64,000 nt of DNA from Maricaulis sp965242785. Its GTDB lineage: Bacteria; Pseudomonadota; Alphaproteobacteria; Caulobacterales; Maricaulaceae. Below are positions 29,084 through 37,685 of this stretch, one piece after another. A program made the position numbers and the translations under genes. The notes under the pieces are model-generated. The model was not told the origin of the DNA and made no database searches. It was given only the letters and a program-made list of their open reading frames with translations. Each line of letters opens with the position of its first letter. Within the stretch, counting starts at the first letter, position 1. The stretch spans positions 478,829 to 542,828 of the forward strand of contig CBDETA010000001.1 in NCBI GenBank assembly GCA_965242785.1, in the 5' to 3' direction.

Positions 29084-31411
29084 ATGAACGCTCAGCCCGA
29101 GGGGGAGTCCTATCTGAAGACCGAAGCCGACGCGGCCGAGACCCGATCTCCCTTTTCGCGTCTGGCGGATCATGATGGCTGGATCGGACAGGTCCTGCCG
29201 GGACTGGTCGCGGTCTTCTTCATCATAATCGTGGCCCTGGCCGTCATGGCCGGGGAAGGGGCGCTGATGGCATCGGCGCGTTCGACCAATCTGTCGACGC
29301 TGCAGACGGTATTGCGCAACACGATCCAACGCTTCGAGGACTGGGCCCAGGACCGCGAGAGTGATGTCCGCGTCTGGGCCGAGAACGAGATCGTGATTTC
29401 GTCTCTGGAGGAGCTGGCCCGCTCGCCGGTCCGCTCCAGCCTCGAATCAGCACCAGCACAGGAGCGCTTGCGCGAAACGCTCGGCCCGTGGCTGACCGAG
29501 TACGGATATCGGGGTTACCTGCTTATCTCGGCCAATGGCACCACGCTGGCCTCGGTCCGCGACGCCGAGCTGGCCGAACCGGCCTTGATGCTGGACCTGG
29601 TCAATCTGGATCGGCTGGCCACATCCGGCTCGCTGCTGACGCGGCCGCACATCGTGGATGTCATCTCTGCTCCCGCCGGCGACGTACTGGGCGATGTCGG
29701 CGAGGAAATCCTGATGTATGCGGTGGCCGAGGTCCGCCGTGACGGCAATCGAATCGGCTACCTGGCCCTGCGCATTGATCCGCTGGCAGAGTATTCCGCC
29801 ACGTTCCGGGTCGGTCGCACGGGCGTCTCCGGCGAGACCTTTGCCATCGACCGGACCGGCCGGCTGCTGACGGAAACACGTTATAGCGAGGAGTTTGTCG
29901 AGGCCGGGCTTCTGGCCGAGGGGCATCCTTCCATGCTGCATATCGAGGTGCGCGATCCGGGCGTGGATGTCACCCGGGGGGCGATCCCGTCGCGGCCCTA
30001 TGCCGACTGGCCGCTGACCGTAGCGGCACGCAGCGTGATTGAGGAGGGCCGGGGGCAGAATCTGCAGGGCTATCGGGATGCGCGCGGCGTTCTGGTGATG
30101 GGGGCCTGGGTCTGGGATGATGTCCGCGACATTGGAGTGATCACCGAAATCGAGGTGATCGATGCCCTGGCCGGGGCCAACCAGGCTCGCGCCGTGCTGC
30201 GCGTTTTTGCCGTGGCCATGGCGCTGTCCTTCATCCTTCTGGCCGTGCTGTTCTCGGCCCACCGCACGATCACGCGCCGGAGGGCACGCGCGACGGCTGC
30301 CGCGAACCAGCGCCTGTCACAGATCCTGATGACAGCGGCGGAGGGCATTTACGGTATTGATGGCAATGGGATTGTCACCTTCATCAATCCGCGGGCCTGC
30401 GAGATGCTGGGCTATGAGGAGCACGAGCTGATTGGCCGCGACATGCACGCCACGGTGCACCATTCGCGCCGCGACGGTTCGATCTATCCGCGCGAGGAAT
30501 GCGGCCTCCACCATGCCGGCATTCCGGGCGAATCGGCGGAGGGCGATGTGTTCTGGACCAAGGCGGGCCAGCCGATCCCGATCGAAAGCTCAAGTTCTCC
30601 GCTGGACATGACCGACAAGTCCAAGGGCGCGGTGATCACCTTTCGTGACATTACCAACCGCAAGCGCGACGAGCTGGCCCTGCGGCGATATGCGCAGGAA
30701 CTGAAGCGCTCGAACTCAGAACTGCAGGAGTTTGCCTATGCCGCTTCGCACGACCTGCAGGAGCCATTGCGCAAGATCCAGGCCTTTGGCGAGCGCTTGA
30801 ACAACAAGTGCTATGACGCGCTGGACGAGACCGGGCGGCATTATCTGGAGCGCATGGTCGACGCCTCGACGCGGATGCGACGCCTGATCGACGACCTTTT
30901 GAGCTATTCGCGGGTGAACTCGAAGACCACGTCATTCTTGCCGGTGGAGTTGTCGGCCGTCGTGGCCGATGTTCTGTCCGACCTGGAGCCGCGCATCGTC
31001 GCCGAGGATGCAAAGATCCGGGTGGGCGACCTGCCGGCGATCGAGGCCGATCCGGGCCAGATGCACCAGCTGTTTTTGAACCTGATCGCCAACTCGCTCA
31101 AATTCCGCCGTCCCGGTGTAACCCCCTCGATCTCCATCGAAGGCAATATCGAGGTCGGCGAGAGTGGCGCCATGGTGCGCATCGCTGTGACCGACAATGG
31201 CGTGGGGTTCGAGCCGCGGCACGCCGAGCGGATCTTCGGCATGTTCGAGCGCCTGCACGGGCGTGACGAATTCGACGGAACCGGTGTGGGACTGGCGACC
31301 TGCCGCAAGATTGCCGAGCGCCATTCCGGTGAACTGACCGCCTGGGGCGAGCCCGATGCCGGCGCCGTCTTCACCCTGCTTCTGCCTGTCCGTCAGGGCA
31401 GTCTGAGCTGA
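29084..31411 (+). CDS. membrane sensor histidine kinase with PAS domain
   Basis: A 775-residue hybrid-free sensor kinase. TM1 is at about 38-56, then a large extracytoplasmic sensor region (about 57-368, Cache-like judging from DRTGRLLTETRYS and IGYLALRIDPLAEY), TM2 at about 370-393, a PAS domain (about 407-530, IYGIDGNGIVTFINPRACEM), a HisKA domain with His556 in ASHDLQEPLRKIQ, and an HATPase domain (NLIANSLKFRR, DNGVGF, GTGVGLATCRKIAE). The kinase core is the phytochrome/Cph1 type, which pairs with stand-alone receivers; such a receiver lies two genes on. Confidence 0.92.
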   Translation: MNAQPEGESYLKTEADAAETRSPFSRLADHDGWIGQVLPGLVAVFFIIIVALAVMAGEGALMASARSTNLSTLQTVLRNTIQRFEDWAQDRESDVRVWAENEIVISSLEELARSPVRSSLESAPAQERLRETLGPWLTEYGYRGYLLISANGTTLASVRDAELAEPALMLDLVNLDRLATSGSLLTRPHIVDVISAPAGDVLGDVGEEILMYAVAEVRRDGNRIGYLALRIDPLAEYSATFRVGRTGVSGETFAIDRTGRLLTETRYSEEFVEAGLLAEGHPSMLHIEVRDPGVDVTRGAIPSRPYADWPLTVAARSVIEEGRGQNLQGYRDARGVLVMGAWVWDDVRDIGVITEIEVIDALAGANQARAVLRVFAVAMALSFILLAVLFSAHRTITRRRARATAAANQRLSQILMTAAEGIYGIDGNGIVTFINPRACEMLGYEEHELIGRDMHATVHHSRRDGSIYPREECGLHHAGIPGESAEGDVFWTKAGQPIPIESSSSPLDMTDKSKGAVITFRDITNRKRDELALRRYAQELKRSNSELQEFAYAASHDLQEPLRKIQAFGERLNNKCYDALDETGRHYLERMVDASTRMRRLIDDLLSYSRVNSKTTSFLPVELSAVVADVLSDLEPRIVAEDAKIRVGDLPAIEADPGQMHQLFLNLIANSLKFRRPGVTPSISIEGNIEVGESGAMVRIAVTDNGVGFEPRHAERIFGMFERLHGRDEFDGTGVGLATCRKIAERHSGELTAWGEPDAGAVFTLLLPVRQGSLS

Positions 31412-31436
31412 CAGGAGCGCGGCCCGACAACCGGCC

Positions 31437-32381
31437 GTGAGATCGCTGATGAACTTGCGCCGAATCAGGCCCGGCATGCTGCGCCAGCACGGCACCGCCA
31501 TGGCGTGCGTGCTGGCGCTGGCGGGCGTGCTCCTGTTCTGGTTGCCGCAAGTCTGGGCGCAGGGCTGGGCGGTTCTGCCCGCGGCCGTCGTTGCGGGATT
31601 GCTGCTCGCGATCCTGGTGCGGCAGGTCGGGATGGGCCGAAACCCCGCGTCCGACCGTGCACAGGAGGTTCAGGCGCTCAGGGCTGAACGCGATGACTTG
31701 CGGGCGGTCGTCTCGATCACGGCGCACGATCTTCACGAGCCCTTGCGCAAGATCCAGTCCTTCGGTGAGCGGCTGGAGGAAGAATTGGGCCTGACGGCAG
31801 ATCCCAAGGCGCGCCAATATCTCGAGCGCATGACGACCGGCGCCACCCGCTTGCGGGACCTGCTGGACGCGCTCAGCGAGTATGTCCGGATCGAGGATGC
31901 GCACACCCATTATCAGCGCGTTTCACTGGATGTTCTGGTCGCGCAGATCATTGCGGGTCTGGATGCGGCAGACCAGGCTGCCATTTGCGCCAAGGGGCTA
32001 CCGGAGATTGAGGCCGATCCGGCTCAAATGACGATTCTTTTTACCCATTTGCTCGATAATGCCTTGAAATATCGGCGTCCGGACGCGAATGTGGATATTC
32101 AGATATCGGCCCGGATCGAGACCGGGCCCGGGGGTGAGCACGCGGTCATTGACGTCACCGACAATGGTATCGGTTTCGACAATCGCCACAGCGAACGCAT
32201 TTTCGGTCTCACGGGCCGTCTGCACGCACGTGATGCCTATCCCGGGGCCGGAGTCGGACTGGCGACCTGCCGCAAGATCGCCACACGGCACGGAGGTTCC
32301 ATCCATGCCCGCGGCACGGCCGGACAAGGTGCCTGCTTCACCTTGATCTTGCCCTTGCGACGGGCGTATCTGTCTAGGTAA
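31437..32381 (+). CDS. short membrane histidine kinase, paralogue of the upstream kinase
   Basis: A 314-residue kinase with two adjacent hydrophobic helices near the N-terminus (CVLALAGVLLFWLPQVWA and VLPAAVVAGLLLAILV), a HisKA domain with His97 in TAHDLHEPLRKIQSFGERLE and an HATPase domain (HLLDNALKYRR, DNGIGF, GAGVGLATCRKIA). It has no sensor domain beyond the helices. The catalytic core closely resembles that of the preceding kinase, which suggests tandem duplication. The GTG start at 31437 has no good ribosome site; ATG 31449 is an alternative. It is 25 bases after the first kinase. Confidence 0.85.
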   Translation: MRSLMNLRRIRPGMLRQHGTAMACVLALAGVLLFWLPQVWAQGWAVLPAAVVAGLLLAILVRQVGMGRNPASDRAQEVQALRAERDDLRAVVSITAHDLHEPLRKIQSFGERLEEELGLTADPKARQYLERMTTGATRLRDLLDALSEYVRIEDAHTHYQRVSLDVLVAQIIAGLDAADQAAICAKGLPEIEADPAQMTILFTHLLDNALKYRRPDANVDIQISARIETGPGGEHAVIDVTDNGIGFDNRHSERIFGLTGRLHARDAYPGAGVGLATCRKIATRHGGSIHARGTAGQGACFTLILPLRRAYLSR

Positions 32382-32421
32382 CGGACCGCTTTTGCGGACC
32401 ACAGGCGACAGGGGCTTCAAC

Positions 32422-32892
32422 ATGAGCCAGGACAACCGGCTTTTCACTATCCTGATGGTCGATGACGACCCTGATGACCGGCTTCTGTTCAAGGAGGCTT
32501 GTGAAGAGGTCCGCCTGCGCAACCCCATCGAGTTTCTCGAGAATGGCGAGCAACTTGTCGATTACCTCAAGCGGCAGGGGGCGTACGCCAACCTGCAGGG
32601 CGCGCCCTATCCGGGGATCATCCTGCTGGACTTGAACATGCCGCTGAAGGATGGCCGCGAGGCGCTGGAAGAGATCAAGAATGATGCCGAGCTGCGGCAT
32701 ATTCCGATCATCGTCCTGACGACTTCCAAGGATGAGGATGACATCCTGTCCAGCTATGGTCTTGGGGCCTCGTCCTACATCGTCAAACCGATCTCGCTGG
32801 ACCGGCTGATGCGTGTCGTCAACTCGATCGGCGAATACTGGGTCCAGATCGTCGAAGTGCCGCAGAGCGACAAGGGCGACGACGACACCTGA
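32422..32892 (+). CDS. stand-alone response regulator (Rcp1 type)
   Basis: A single receiver domain of 156 residues without an output domain. The acidic pocket is ILMVDDDPDDRLLF, the phospho-acceptor is Asp70 in IILLDLNMPLKDGREAL, the Thr lies in IIVLTTSKDEDD and the Lys in SSYIVKPISLDRL. The form with PDD and LNMP is that of Rcp1 regulators, which serve phytochrome-type kinases. It follows two kinases with that kind of core, so a shared phosphorelay is likely. How it passes the signal on is not visible. Confidence 0.9.
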   Translation: MSQDNRLFTILMVDDDPDDRLLFKEACEEVRLRNPIEFLENGEQLVDYLKRQGAYANLQGAPYPGIILLDLNMPLKDGREALEEIKNDAELRHIPIIVLTTSKDEDDILSSYGLGASSYIVKPISLDRLMRVVNSIGEYWVQIVEVPQSDKGDDDT

Positions 32893-32982
32893 CACCATTT
32901 CCCCTGCCACGGGAATGGGCTAGTCTGGCTTCGCGCGAGGGGGCGCAAGGCCGGAGACGGCCAATCTTGCGGGGAGAAACCC

Positions 32983-33333
32983 ATGAAAAAACTGATTCTG
33001 GCGGGCGCCGGTGCCTGCGCGCTTGCACTGTCTGCTGTCGCTCCGGTGCTGGCCGAAGGCATGGACAATGCCGTCGGCAACACGGTGCGGGTGACCTTCG
33101 GCGACCAGAGCTTTGATGCCTGGTTCGGCGCTGATGGCAGCTATTCCGACAGCCGCGGCATTTCCGGCACCTGGAGCCATGACGCCGAGCTGTGCATCCA
33201 TGTCCAGACCGAGAACGGGCCCTCGTCCGAGTGCGGGCCTTGGAATCCGGACCTGTCGGTGGGGGACAGCTGGTCAACCACGGGCTGGTCGCCGGACGGC
33301 AGCGCGATCACGATCCAGATCGTCGCGCCCTGA
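32983..33333 (+). CDS. small exported protein of unknown function
   Basis: A 116-residue protein with a clear signal peptide (MKKLILAGAGACALALSAVAP, cleavage near VLAEG). The mature part is small, acidic and beta-rich, with repeated Ser/Gly/Trp (YSDSRGISGTWSH, GDSWSTTGWSPDGS) and two Cys that could pair. I recognise no family. A ribosome site (GGGGAGA) precedes the ATG. It stands alone after the signalling operon and is followed by a GC hairpin. Confidence 0.7.
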   Translation: MKKLILAGAGACALALSAVAPVLAEGMDNAVGNTVRVTFGDQSFDAWFGADGSYSDSRGISGTWSHDAELCIHVQTENGPSSECGPWNPDLSVGDSWSTTGWSPDGSAITIQIVAP

Positions 33334-33347
33334 CCCGGAATCGGTGT

Positions 33348-33376
33348 GAGCCGGCGGGCTGATACCCGCCCGGCTC
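33348..33376 (+). terminator. GC-rich hairpin after the small exported-protein gene
   Basis: GAGCCGGCGGG (33348-33358) pairs with CCCGCCCGGCTC (33365-33376) with one bulged base and loop CTGATA. No T-run follows, so it is a weak or Rho-assisted terminator at best. Confidence 0.4.
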
Positions 33377-33457
33377 GCCCGTCGCGCGAACCGCCGCGAC
33401 AATGTCTCAATTGGCAGATAGGTTCCACCCTGCACGCGTGTGTGAGGGGGAGTGGGA

Positions 33458-34105
33458 ATGATTTTCGCCAGGCTGTCGAAGATATCGGTGACGCTGTTCG
33501 TCTCCATGGTGATGGCCATGGCGATGCTGGTCCTGTTGTGGTTCTACCTGCCGGAATGGCTGGGCTGGGTGCAGGATGGTGCCGACCTGGTCGAGGATGG
33601 CGTGGCCCGCCTGCCGGTCCCCGAGCAATACAATAATCTGGTGCGCATCTATGCCAGCGATGACAAGATCGTGCTGCTGATCTTCACCATCCTTGCCCGC
33701 ATCATGCTGGGCCTGGTCGGTACCGGTTTCAGCGCGGCGATGAATGCCGGCAAGATCCGGGTGTCCGAACCGCCTTTCGTCAGCCGCATCTCCTCGATGA
33801 TCGCAACCCTGTTCCTGTCCTTCGTGCTGGCCATCCTGATGCTGGCCATGATCGCGCTGACGGCGGAACACCTGCTTCACACCATGCTGGACATGGCGGA
33901 CTGGGTGGAAGACCAGCTGGCGCACCTGCCGCTGACGGGGCGTTGGCGTTCCGGCGTGCGACTGGCGGTGTCGGATGACAAGATCCTGCTGCTCTTCTTC
34001 ACCATCATCGCCCGCATCCTGATCGCCATCGTGGCGACCGGCTTCACGGCAAGCTGGCGTTCGATGACCGGCGGCAAGACGGAAACGATCAAGGTGCCGG
34101 CCTGA
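33458..34105 (+). CDS. membrane protein made of two internal repeats
   Basis: A 215-residue protein with four hydrophobic helices arranged as two similar halves. Residues 61-94 and 166-199 align without gaps: VRIYASDDKIVLLIFTILAR against VRLAVSDDKILLLFFTIIAR, then GTGFSAA against ATGFTAS. The preceding loops share AD-x-VED-x2-A-x-LP. About 19 of 33 core positions are identical, offset by 105 residues. The SDDK motif heads the second helix of each half. I recognise no family. ATG 33458 follows GAGGGGGAG; a GTG at 33452 is possible. Confidence 0.75.
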   Translation: MIFARLSKISVTLFVSMVMAMAMLVLLWFYLPEWLGWVQDGADLVEDGVARLPVPEQYNNLVRIYASDDKIVLLIFTILARIMLGLVGTGFSAAMNAGKIRVSEPPFVSRISSMIATLFLSFVLAILMLAMIALTAEHLLHTMLDMADWVEDQLAHLPLTGRWRSGVRLAVSDDKILLLFFTIIARILIAIVATGFTASWRSMTGGKTETIKVPA

Positions 34106-34205
34106 TCAGCCGAGCCGGCCACTGACGGTGAGGTCGTCCAGGGCTGGCGATACAGGGTTGTCATGAACCATCGCTATCTCTAGCCCTGTGCGGACAGGGG
34201 GTGTC

Positions 34206-34691
34206 ATGTTTCGATTTGTGGTTCTGGCTGTTCTGGCCTTGGCTGTCCGGCCCGAGGCGCTGGCGCGGCAAGCTGAACCAACTCGCAGCGATGTCATTGT
34301 GCAACGCTCCATGGATATGGGCGGGGCGCCACTGCTTCCCGAATGGATTGTCATGGATGTGTGCGGCTCCGGAGCCGTCGGTCGCCGCGGGTTTCTGAAC
34401 TCTGTTGCCGATTATCGTGACCGGCGTTCGCTGAATGTTGAACTGGTGCCAACCGTTCGCCTCGCCCTGCATCACGCGTACAACGCCGACCCGGTCGAGC
34501 ACCTGCTGGGATATCGCATTCTGGTCTATGGATCGGCCCGTCAGGTCCGGATCAACCTCCTGTCGCAAGGGGAGCCGGTCGGAAAATTCTATTTCCAGAC
34601 CCAGTTACGCCTGGCCGCCCCGGACCATATCCGGCTGATGACCGAGAATGGCGAACCGGTCCTGGCCCAGTGCGAGGAGCCGGTGGCCTAG
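34206..34691 (+). CDS. exported protein of unknown function
   Basis: A 161-residue protein with a short signal peptide (MFRFVVLAVLALAVRPEALA, cleavage near ARQA). The mature part has no recognised domain; it has two Cys, in MDVCGSG and at LAQCEEP near the C-terminus, which may form a disulfide in the periplasm. AGGGGG lies five bases before ATG 34206. Codon use resembles its neighbours. It is between the duplicated membrane protein and a convergent esterase gene, with no operon partner evident. Confidence 0.65.
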   Translation: MFRFVVLAVLALAVRPEALARQAEPTRSDVIVQRSMDMGGAPLLPEWIVMDVCGSGAVGRRGFLNSVADYRDRRSLNVELVPTVRLALHHAYNADPVEHLLGYRILVYGSARQVRINLLSQGEPVGKFYFQTQLRLAAPDHIRLMTENGEPVLAQCEEPVA

Positions 34692-34702
34692 CAATGGCCT
34701 GA

Positions 34703-35713
34703 TCAGCTGAGCCGGTCGGCCAGGAAGGGCAGGGAGGTGTCCATGCGGTGATCGATCGATGAGTGGGTTCCGTGGAACTCCTCATAGACATGATCGACAC
34801 CCAGGGCCGCGAGTTTCTTGTTCATGCGGCGGGCACCATAGACCAGGTTGTACTGGTCGATATCGCCGCAATCGATGAACAGGCCCTTCAGCGTCTTCAG
34901 GCCCTCGCCATGCGTGTCGGCGATGACCAGCGGATCCCACTTCATCCACTGCGCCCAGCGTTCCGGAATGATCTCGCAGGTATCGGGGGTTACCGGCAGG
35001 CGGATGCCCAGGAAGGCATCCGGATCGGGATCATAGCTGGCTCCCATGGCCAGGATCATCAGGGCGTGCAGATCGTCGCCATTGACCTTGATCCGGCTTT
35101 CCGCCTCCCAGGCGGCGATGAAGTCCTCCACCGAGCCGCCATGCCGGGCCATGCGGCGCAGCGTGTGGGCGAAATCGGCGGCGAACATCAGCTCGAACCC
35201 CATATCGCCGGAATGGCAGGCCGCGGCGGACCAGAAGTCCGGATGCAGAAGGGCGTGGACCATCGAGCCATAGCCGCCCGAGCTCTTGCCGAAACAGCCG
35301 CGCTTGCCGAAACCGCCACAGCCGAATTTCGCCTCGACGGCCGGGATCGCTTCGAGGCGCAGGAAATCATCCCAATTCCCGAGCGCGATCGAGTTGATGT
35401 ACTGGTTTCCGCCCAGCCGGGTGAAACAGTCCGGGAAGGCGATGACGCAGGGCTTCATCCGGCCCTCATGGATCAGCCGGTCGGCGCGCTCGGGCACATT
35501 CTCCCCGAAATTGCGCCAGTTTGTGTGGCCCGGCCCGCCCGAGGTGAAGCCGACCAGATCGACCAGCAGCGGCAGGTCCTGGCCGTCATGGCCGTGCGGC
35601 ACATAGACGTCGATGCGACGGCGCGTCGGGTCGCCCAGCATGTTGTTGGCCACGGCCTGACTGTCGACGAACAGGGTGTGGAGGGTCCCGGAGGGAATAT
35701 CGCTCTGTCTCAT
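34703..35713 (-). CDS. alpha/beta-hydrolase esterase (esterase D/Fes-like)
   Basis: A 336-residue putative esterase. VYVPHGHDGQDLPLLVDLVG is the first strand region, and the nucleophile elbow is G-x-S-x-G in GKSSGGYGSMVHALL. The acid and His are probably in FIDCGDIDQYN and EFHGTHSSIDHR. These features match the enterochelin esterase/esterase D superfamily; the substrate is unknown and no siderophore gene is nearby. I start at ATG 35713 (MRQSDIPSGTLHTLF); the longer reading crosses the promoter region of the divergent phosphoribosyltransferase gene. Confidence 0.82.
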   Translation of the reverse strand: MRQSDIPSGTLHTLFVDSQAVANNMLGDPTRRRIDVYVPHGHDGQDLPLLVDLVGFTSGGPGHTNWRNFGENVPERADRLIHEGRMKPCVIAFPDCFTRLGGNQYINSIALGNWDDFLRLEAIPAVEAKFGCGGFGKRGCFGKSSGGYGSMVHALLHPDFWSAAACHSGDMGFELMFAADFAHTLRRMARHGGSVEDFIAAWEAESRIKVNGDDLHALMILAMGASYDPDPDAFLGIRLPVTPDTCEIIPERWAQWMKWDPLVIADTHGEGLKTLKGLFIDCGDIDQYNLVYGARRMNKKLAALGVDHVYEEFHGTHSSIDHRMDTSLPFLADRLS

Positions 35714-35813
35714 GGCCGGAAGACTAGGCGGGATTGCTGTCAGCCGCCAATCCCGGATTCGCCCGGCAGTGCCGTCACTTGCAGCCCCATGCCCGGTGCG
35801 CGAGACTGGCGCG

Positions 35814-36371
35814 ATGAGCATCGAGAAAACCTTCATCACCGCCGACCATCTGCTGGCTCATTCCTTCCGGCTGGCCCGGCAGGTCTTGGAGAGCGGCTTC
35901 GAGCCGACCTATATCGTGGGCGTGTGGCGCGGCGGGGCCCCGGTGGGCATTGCCGTGCAGGAATATCTCGCCTGGAAAGGCATCCAGACCGATCATATCG
36001 CCCTGCGAACCTCGGCCTATACCGGCATTGACGAGATGGCGCGCGATGTCCGGGTGCACGGTGAAAGCTATCTGGTTGACCAGCTGAACGCGGAAGACCG
36101 CCTGCTGATCGTCGACGACGTGTTCGACAGTGGCCGGTCGATCGAGGCGATCCTGCGGGTGCTGCGGGCGAAATGCCGGCGCAATTTCCCGGGCGAGGCG
36201 CGCGTGGCGACGGTCTATTACAAGCCGGCGCGCAATCGAACGGCGATCACGCCGGACTATTTCGTCGAGGAAACCGAGGACTGGCTGGTCTTCCCGCACG
36301 AGCTGTGCGGCCTTAATGAGGCCGAGATCCGGGCCAAGGGCGAGACCGGTCCGGTGGTTCTGGATGACTAG
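35814..36371 (+). CDS. phosphoribosyltransferase, probably hypoxanthine type
   Basis: A type I PRTase of 185 residues that transfers phosphoribose to a base, probably in purine salvage. The PRPP loop is LLIVDDVFDSGRSIEAI, and YIVGVWRGGAPVG is the pyrophosphate-binding loop. The later VYYKPARNRTAITPDYFVEE with WLVFPHE resembles the Hpt/Gpt-like group. Hypoxanthine versus xanthine-guanine specificity cannot be told from the motifs. It is divergent from the esterase gene, and a membrane-protein gene follows after 19 bases. Confidence 0.83.
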   Translation: MSIEKTFITADHLLAHSFRLARQVLESGFEPTYIVGVWRGGAPVGIAVQEYLAWKGIQTDHIALRTSAYTGIDEMARDVRVHGESYLVDQLNAEDRLLIVDDVFDSGRSIEAILRVLRAKCRRNFPGEARVATVYYKPARNRTAITPDYFVEETEDWLVFPHELCGLNEAEIRAKGETGPVVLDD

Positions 36372-36390
36372 GTTGGAGCGGGATTTCTGA

Positions 36391-36825
36391 ATGGTCCAGT
36401 CATGGCGTGACATCATCTCCCGCGGCGCGTGGATGTACGGGGTGACTTTCCTGATGATGCTGATGGAGATGCTGTATTCGCTCTACTGGGCGTTCAGCGA
36501 TATCCTGATCCGCGTCCTGCCGGCCAGTCACGCCCTTCTCGGGCCGGACATGGTCGACTTCGTGCTGAACGCGCCGCTGTGGCAGGAAGCGATTTATTTC
36601 ACCGGTGTCGGCCTGATCGTGGCGAGCTTCGTGCTGATGTCCATGCGGCGCACGCTGGTGATCCTGACCTATCCGCTGGCCATGCTGTGCTTCAGCATCG
36701 ACTGGGTGGTGGCCGCCGCAACCGGGGCCGATTTCCTCACGGCACCGGGCTATATCAGCCTGGTCTATCAGGGGGTGGTGATCACCCTGCTGTTCCTGCT
36801 GCTCAACCGGCGGGATCTGAGCTGA
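36391..36825 (+). CDS. small multi-pass membrane protein of unknown function
   Basis: A 144-residue protein with about four hydrophobic helices: MYGVTFLMMLMEMLYSLYW, AIYFTGVGLIVASFVLMS, LVILTYPLAMLCFSIDWVVA and GVVITLLFLLLNRRDLS. No motif tells me the family. It begins 19 bases after the phosphoribosyltransferase stop and is probably on that transcript. Its stop is three bases from the end of the convergent nadC. Confidence 0.65.
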   Translation: MVQSWRDIISRGAWMYGVTFLMMLMEMLYSLYWAFSDILIRVLPASHALLGPDMVDFVLNAPLWQEAIYFTGVGLIVASFVLMSMRRTLVILTYPLAMLCFSIDWVVAAATGADFLTAPGYISLVYQGVVITLLFLLLNRRDLS

Positions 36826-36828
36826 GGC

Positions 36829-37677
36829 TCAGGCCTCGTCCAGGCCGATATCGAAATTGGGCGCGGAATGCGTCAGGGCGCCGATGGAAATGATATCGAC
36901 GCCGGTCTCGGCGATGGCGCGCACCGTCTCCAGATTGACCCCGCCGGAGGCTTCCAGCGTCACCTGGCCCTTGGCCTGCGCCACCGCGGCGCGCAGATCA
37001 TCCAGCGAGAAATTGTCGAGCAGCACGCTTTCAGCGCCGGCTTCGATGGCGGCAGCGAGCTGGTCCAGCCGGTCGACCTCGACAGCGATGCGGGTCATGT
37101 GTCCGGCATGGCTGCGGGCGGCCCGGACGGCCTCGGCCACACCGCCGCAGACGGCAACGTGATTGTCCTTGATCAGGATGGCGTCATCCAGGCCGAAACG
37201 GTGCAGCGATCCGCCGCCGGCCTGTACGGCCTGCAGTTCGAAGGCACGAAAGCCCGGCGTGGTCTTGCGGGTGTGGGCGATGCGCGCACCGGTGCCGGCG
37301 ACAGCCTCGACATAGCGGGCGGTAAAAGTGGCAATGCCGCTCATCCGGCCGAGGAAGTTGAGGGCGATGCGCTCGGCGGCCAGGAGGCCGCGGGCGCGGC
37401 CGGTGACGGAGATCAGCACATCGCCGGGCTTCACCCGGTCACCATCCTGCATCTGCGGGCTGACCAGGGCTTCCGGATCGCACTGCCAGATCGCTTCCAG
37501 CGCCGGCTGGAAACCACAGACCACGCCGGTCTCGCGCGCATTGACGTAGAATTTGGCGTCCGCATTGGCCGGAATGCAGGCCAGCGAGGTGACATCGCCG
37601 CGGCCGCCCTGGTCCTCGGCGATGGCACGGGCCACAGCCTCGGACACGACATGGCGGGGCAGGGGCATGACGGGCAT
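36829..37677 (-). CDS. nadC: nicotinate-nucleotide pyrophosphorylase (carboxylating)
   Basis: It converts quinolinate and PRPP to nicotinate mononucleotide, the third step of de novo NAD synthesis. The 282 residues show AEDQGGRGDVTS, ALNFLGRMSGIAT, RIAHTRKTTPGFRAFE and LHRFGLDDAILIKDNHV, all classic NadC motifs, and the C-terminal LEASGGVNLE. It is the last gene of nadA-nadB-nadC, eight bases after nadB. The whole operon is probably under the three palindromic operators upstream of nadA. Confidence 0.96.
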   Translation of the reverse strand: MPVMPLPRHVVSEAVARAIAEDQGGRGDVTSLACIPANADAKFYVNARETGVVCGFQPALEAIWQCDPEALVSPQMQDGDRVKPGDVLISVTGRARGLLAAERIALNFLGRMSGIATFTARYVEAVAGTGARIAHTRKTTPGFRAFELQAVQAGGGSLHRFGLDDAILIKDNHVAVCGGVAEAVRAARSHAGHMTRIAVEVDRLDQLAAAIEAGAESVLLDNFSLDDLRAAVAQAKGQVTLEASGGVNLETVRAIAETGVDIISIGALTHSAPNFDIGLDEA

Positions 37678-37685
37678 GGGCGGTC

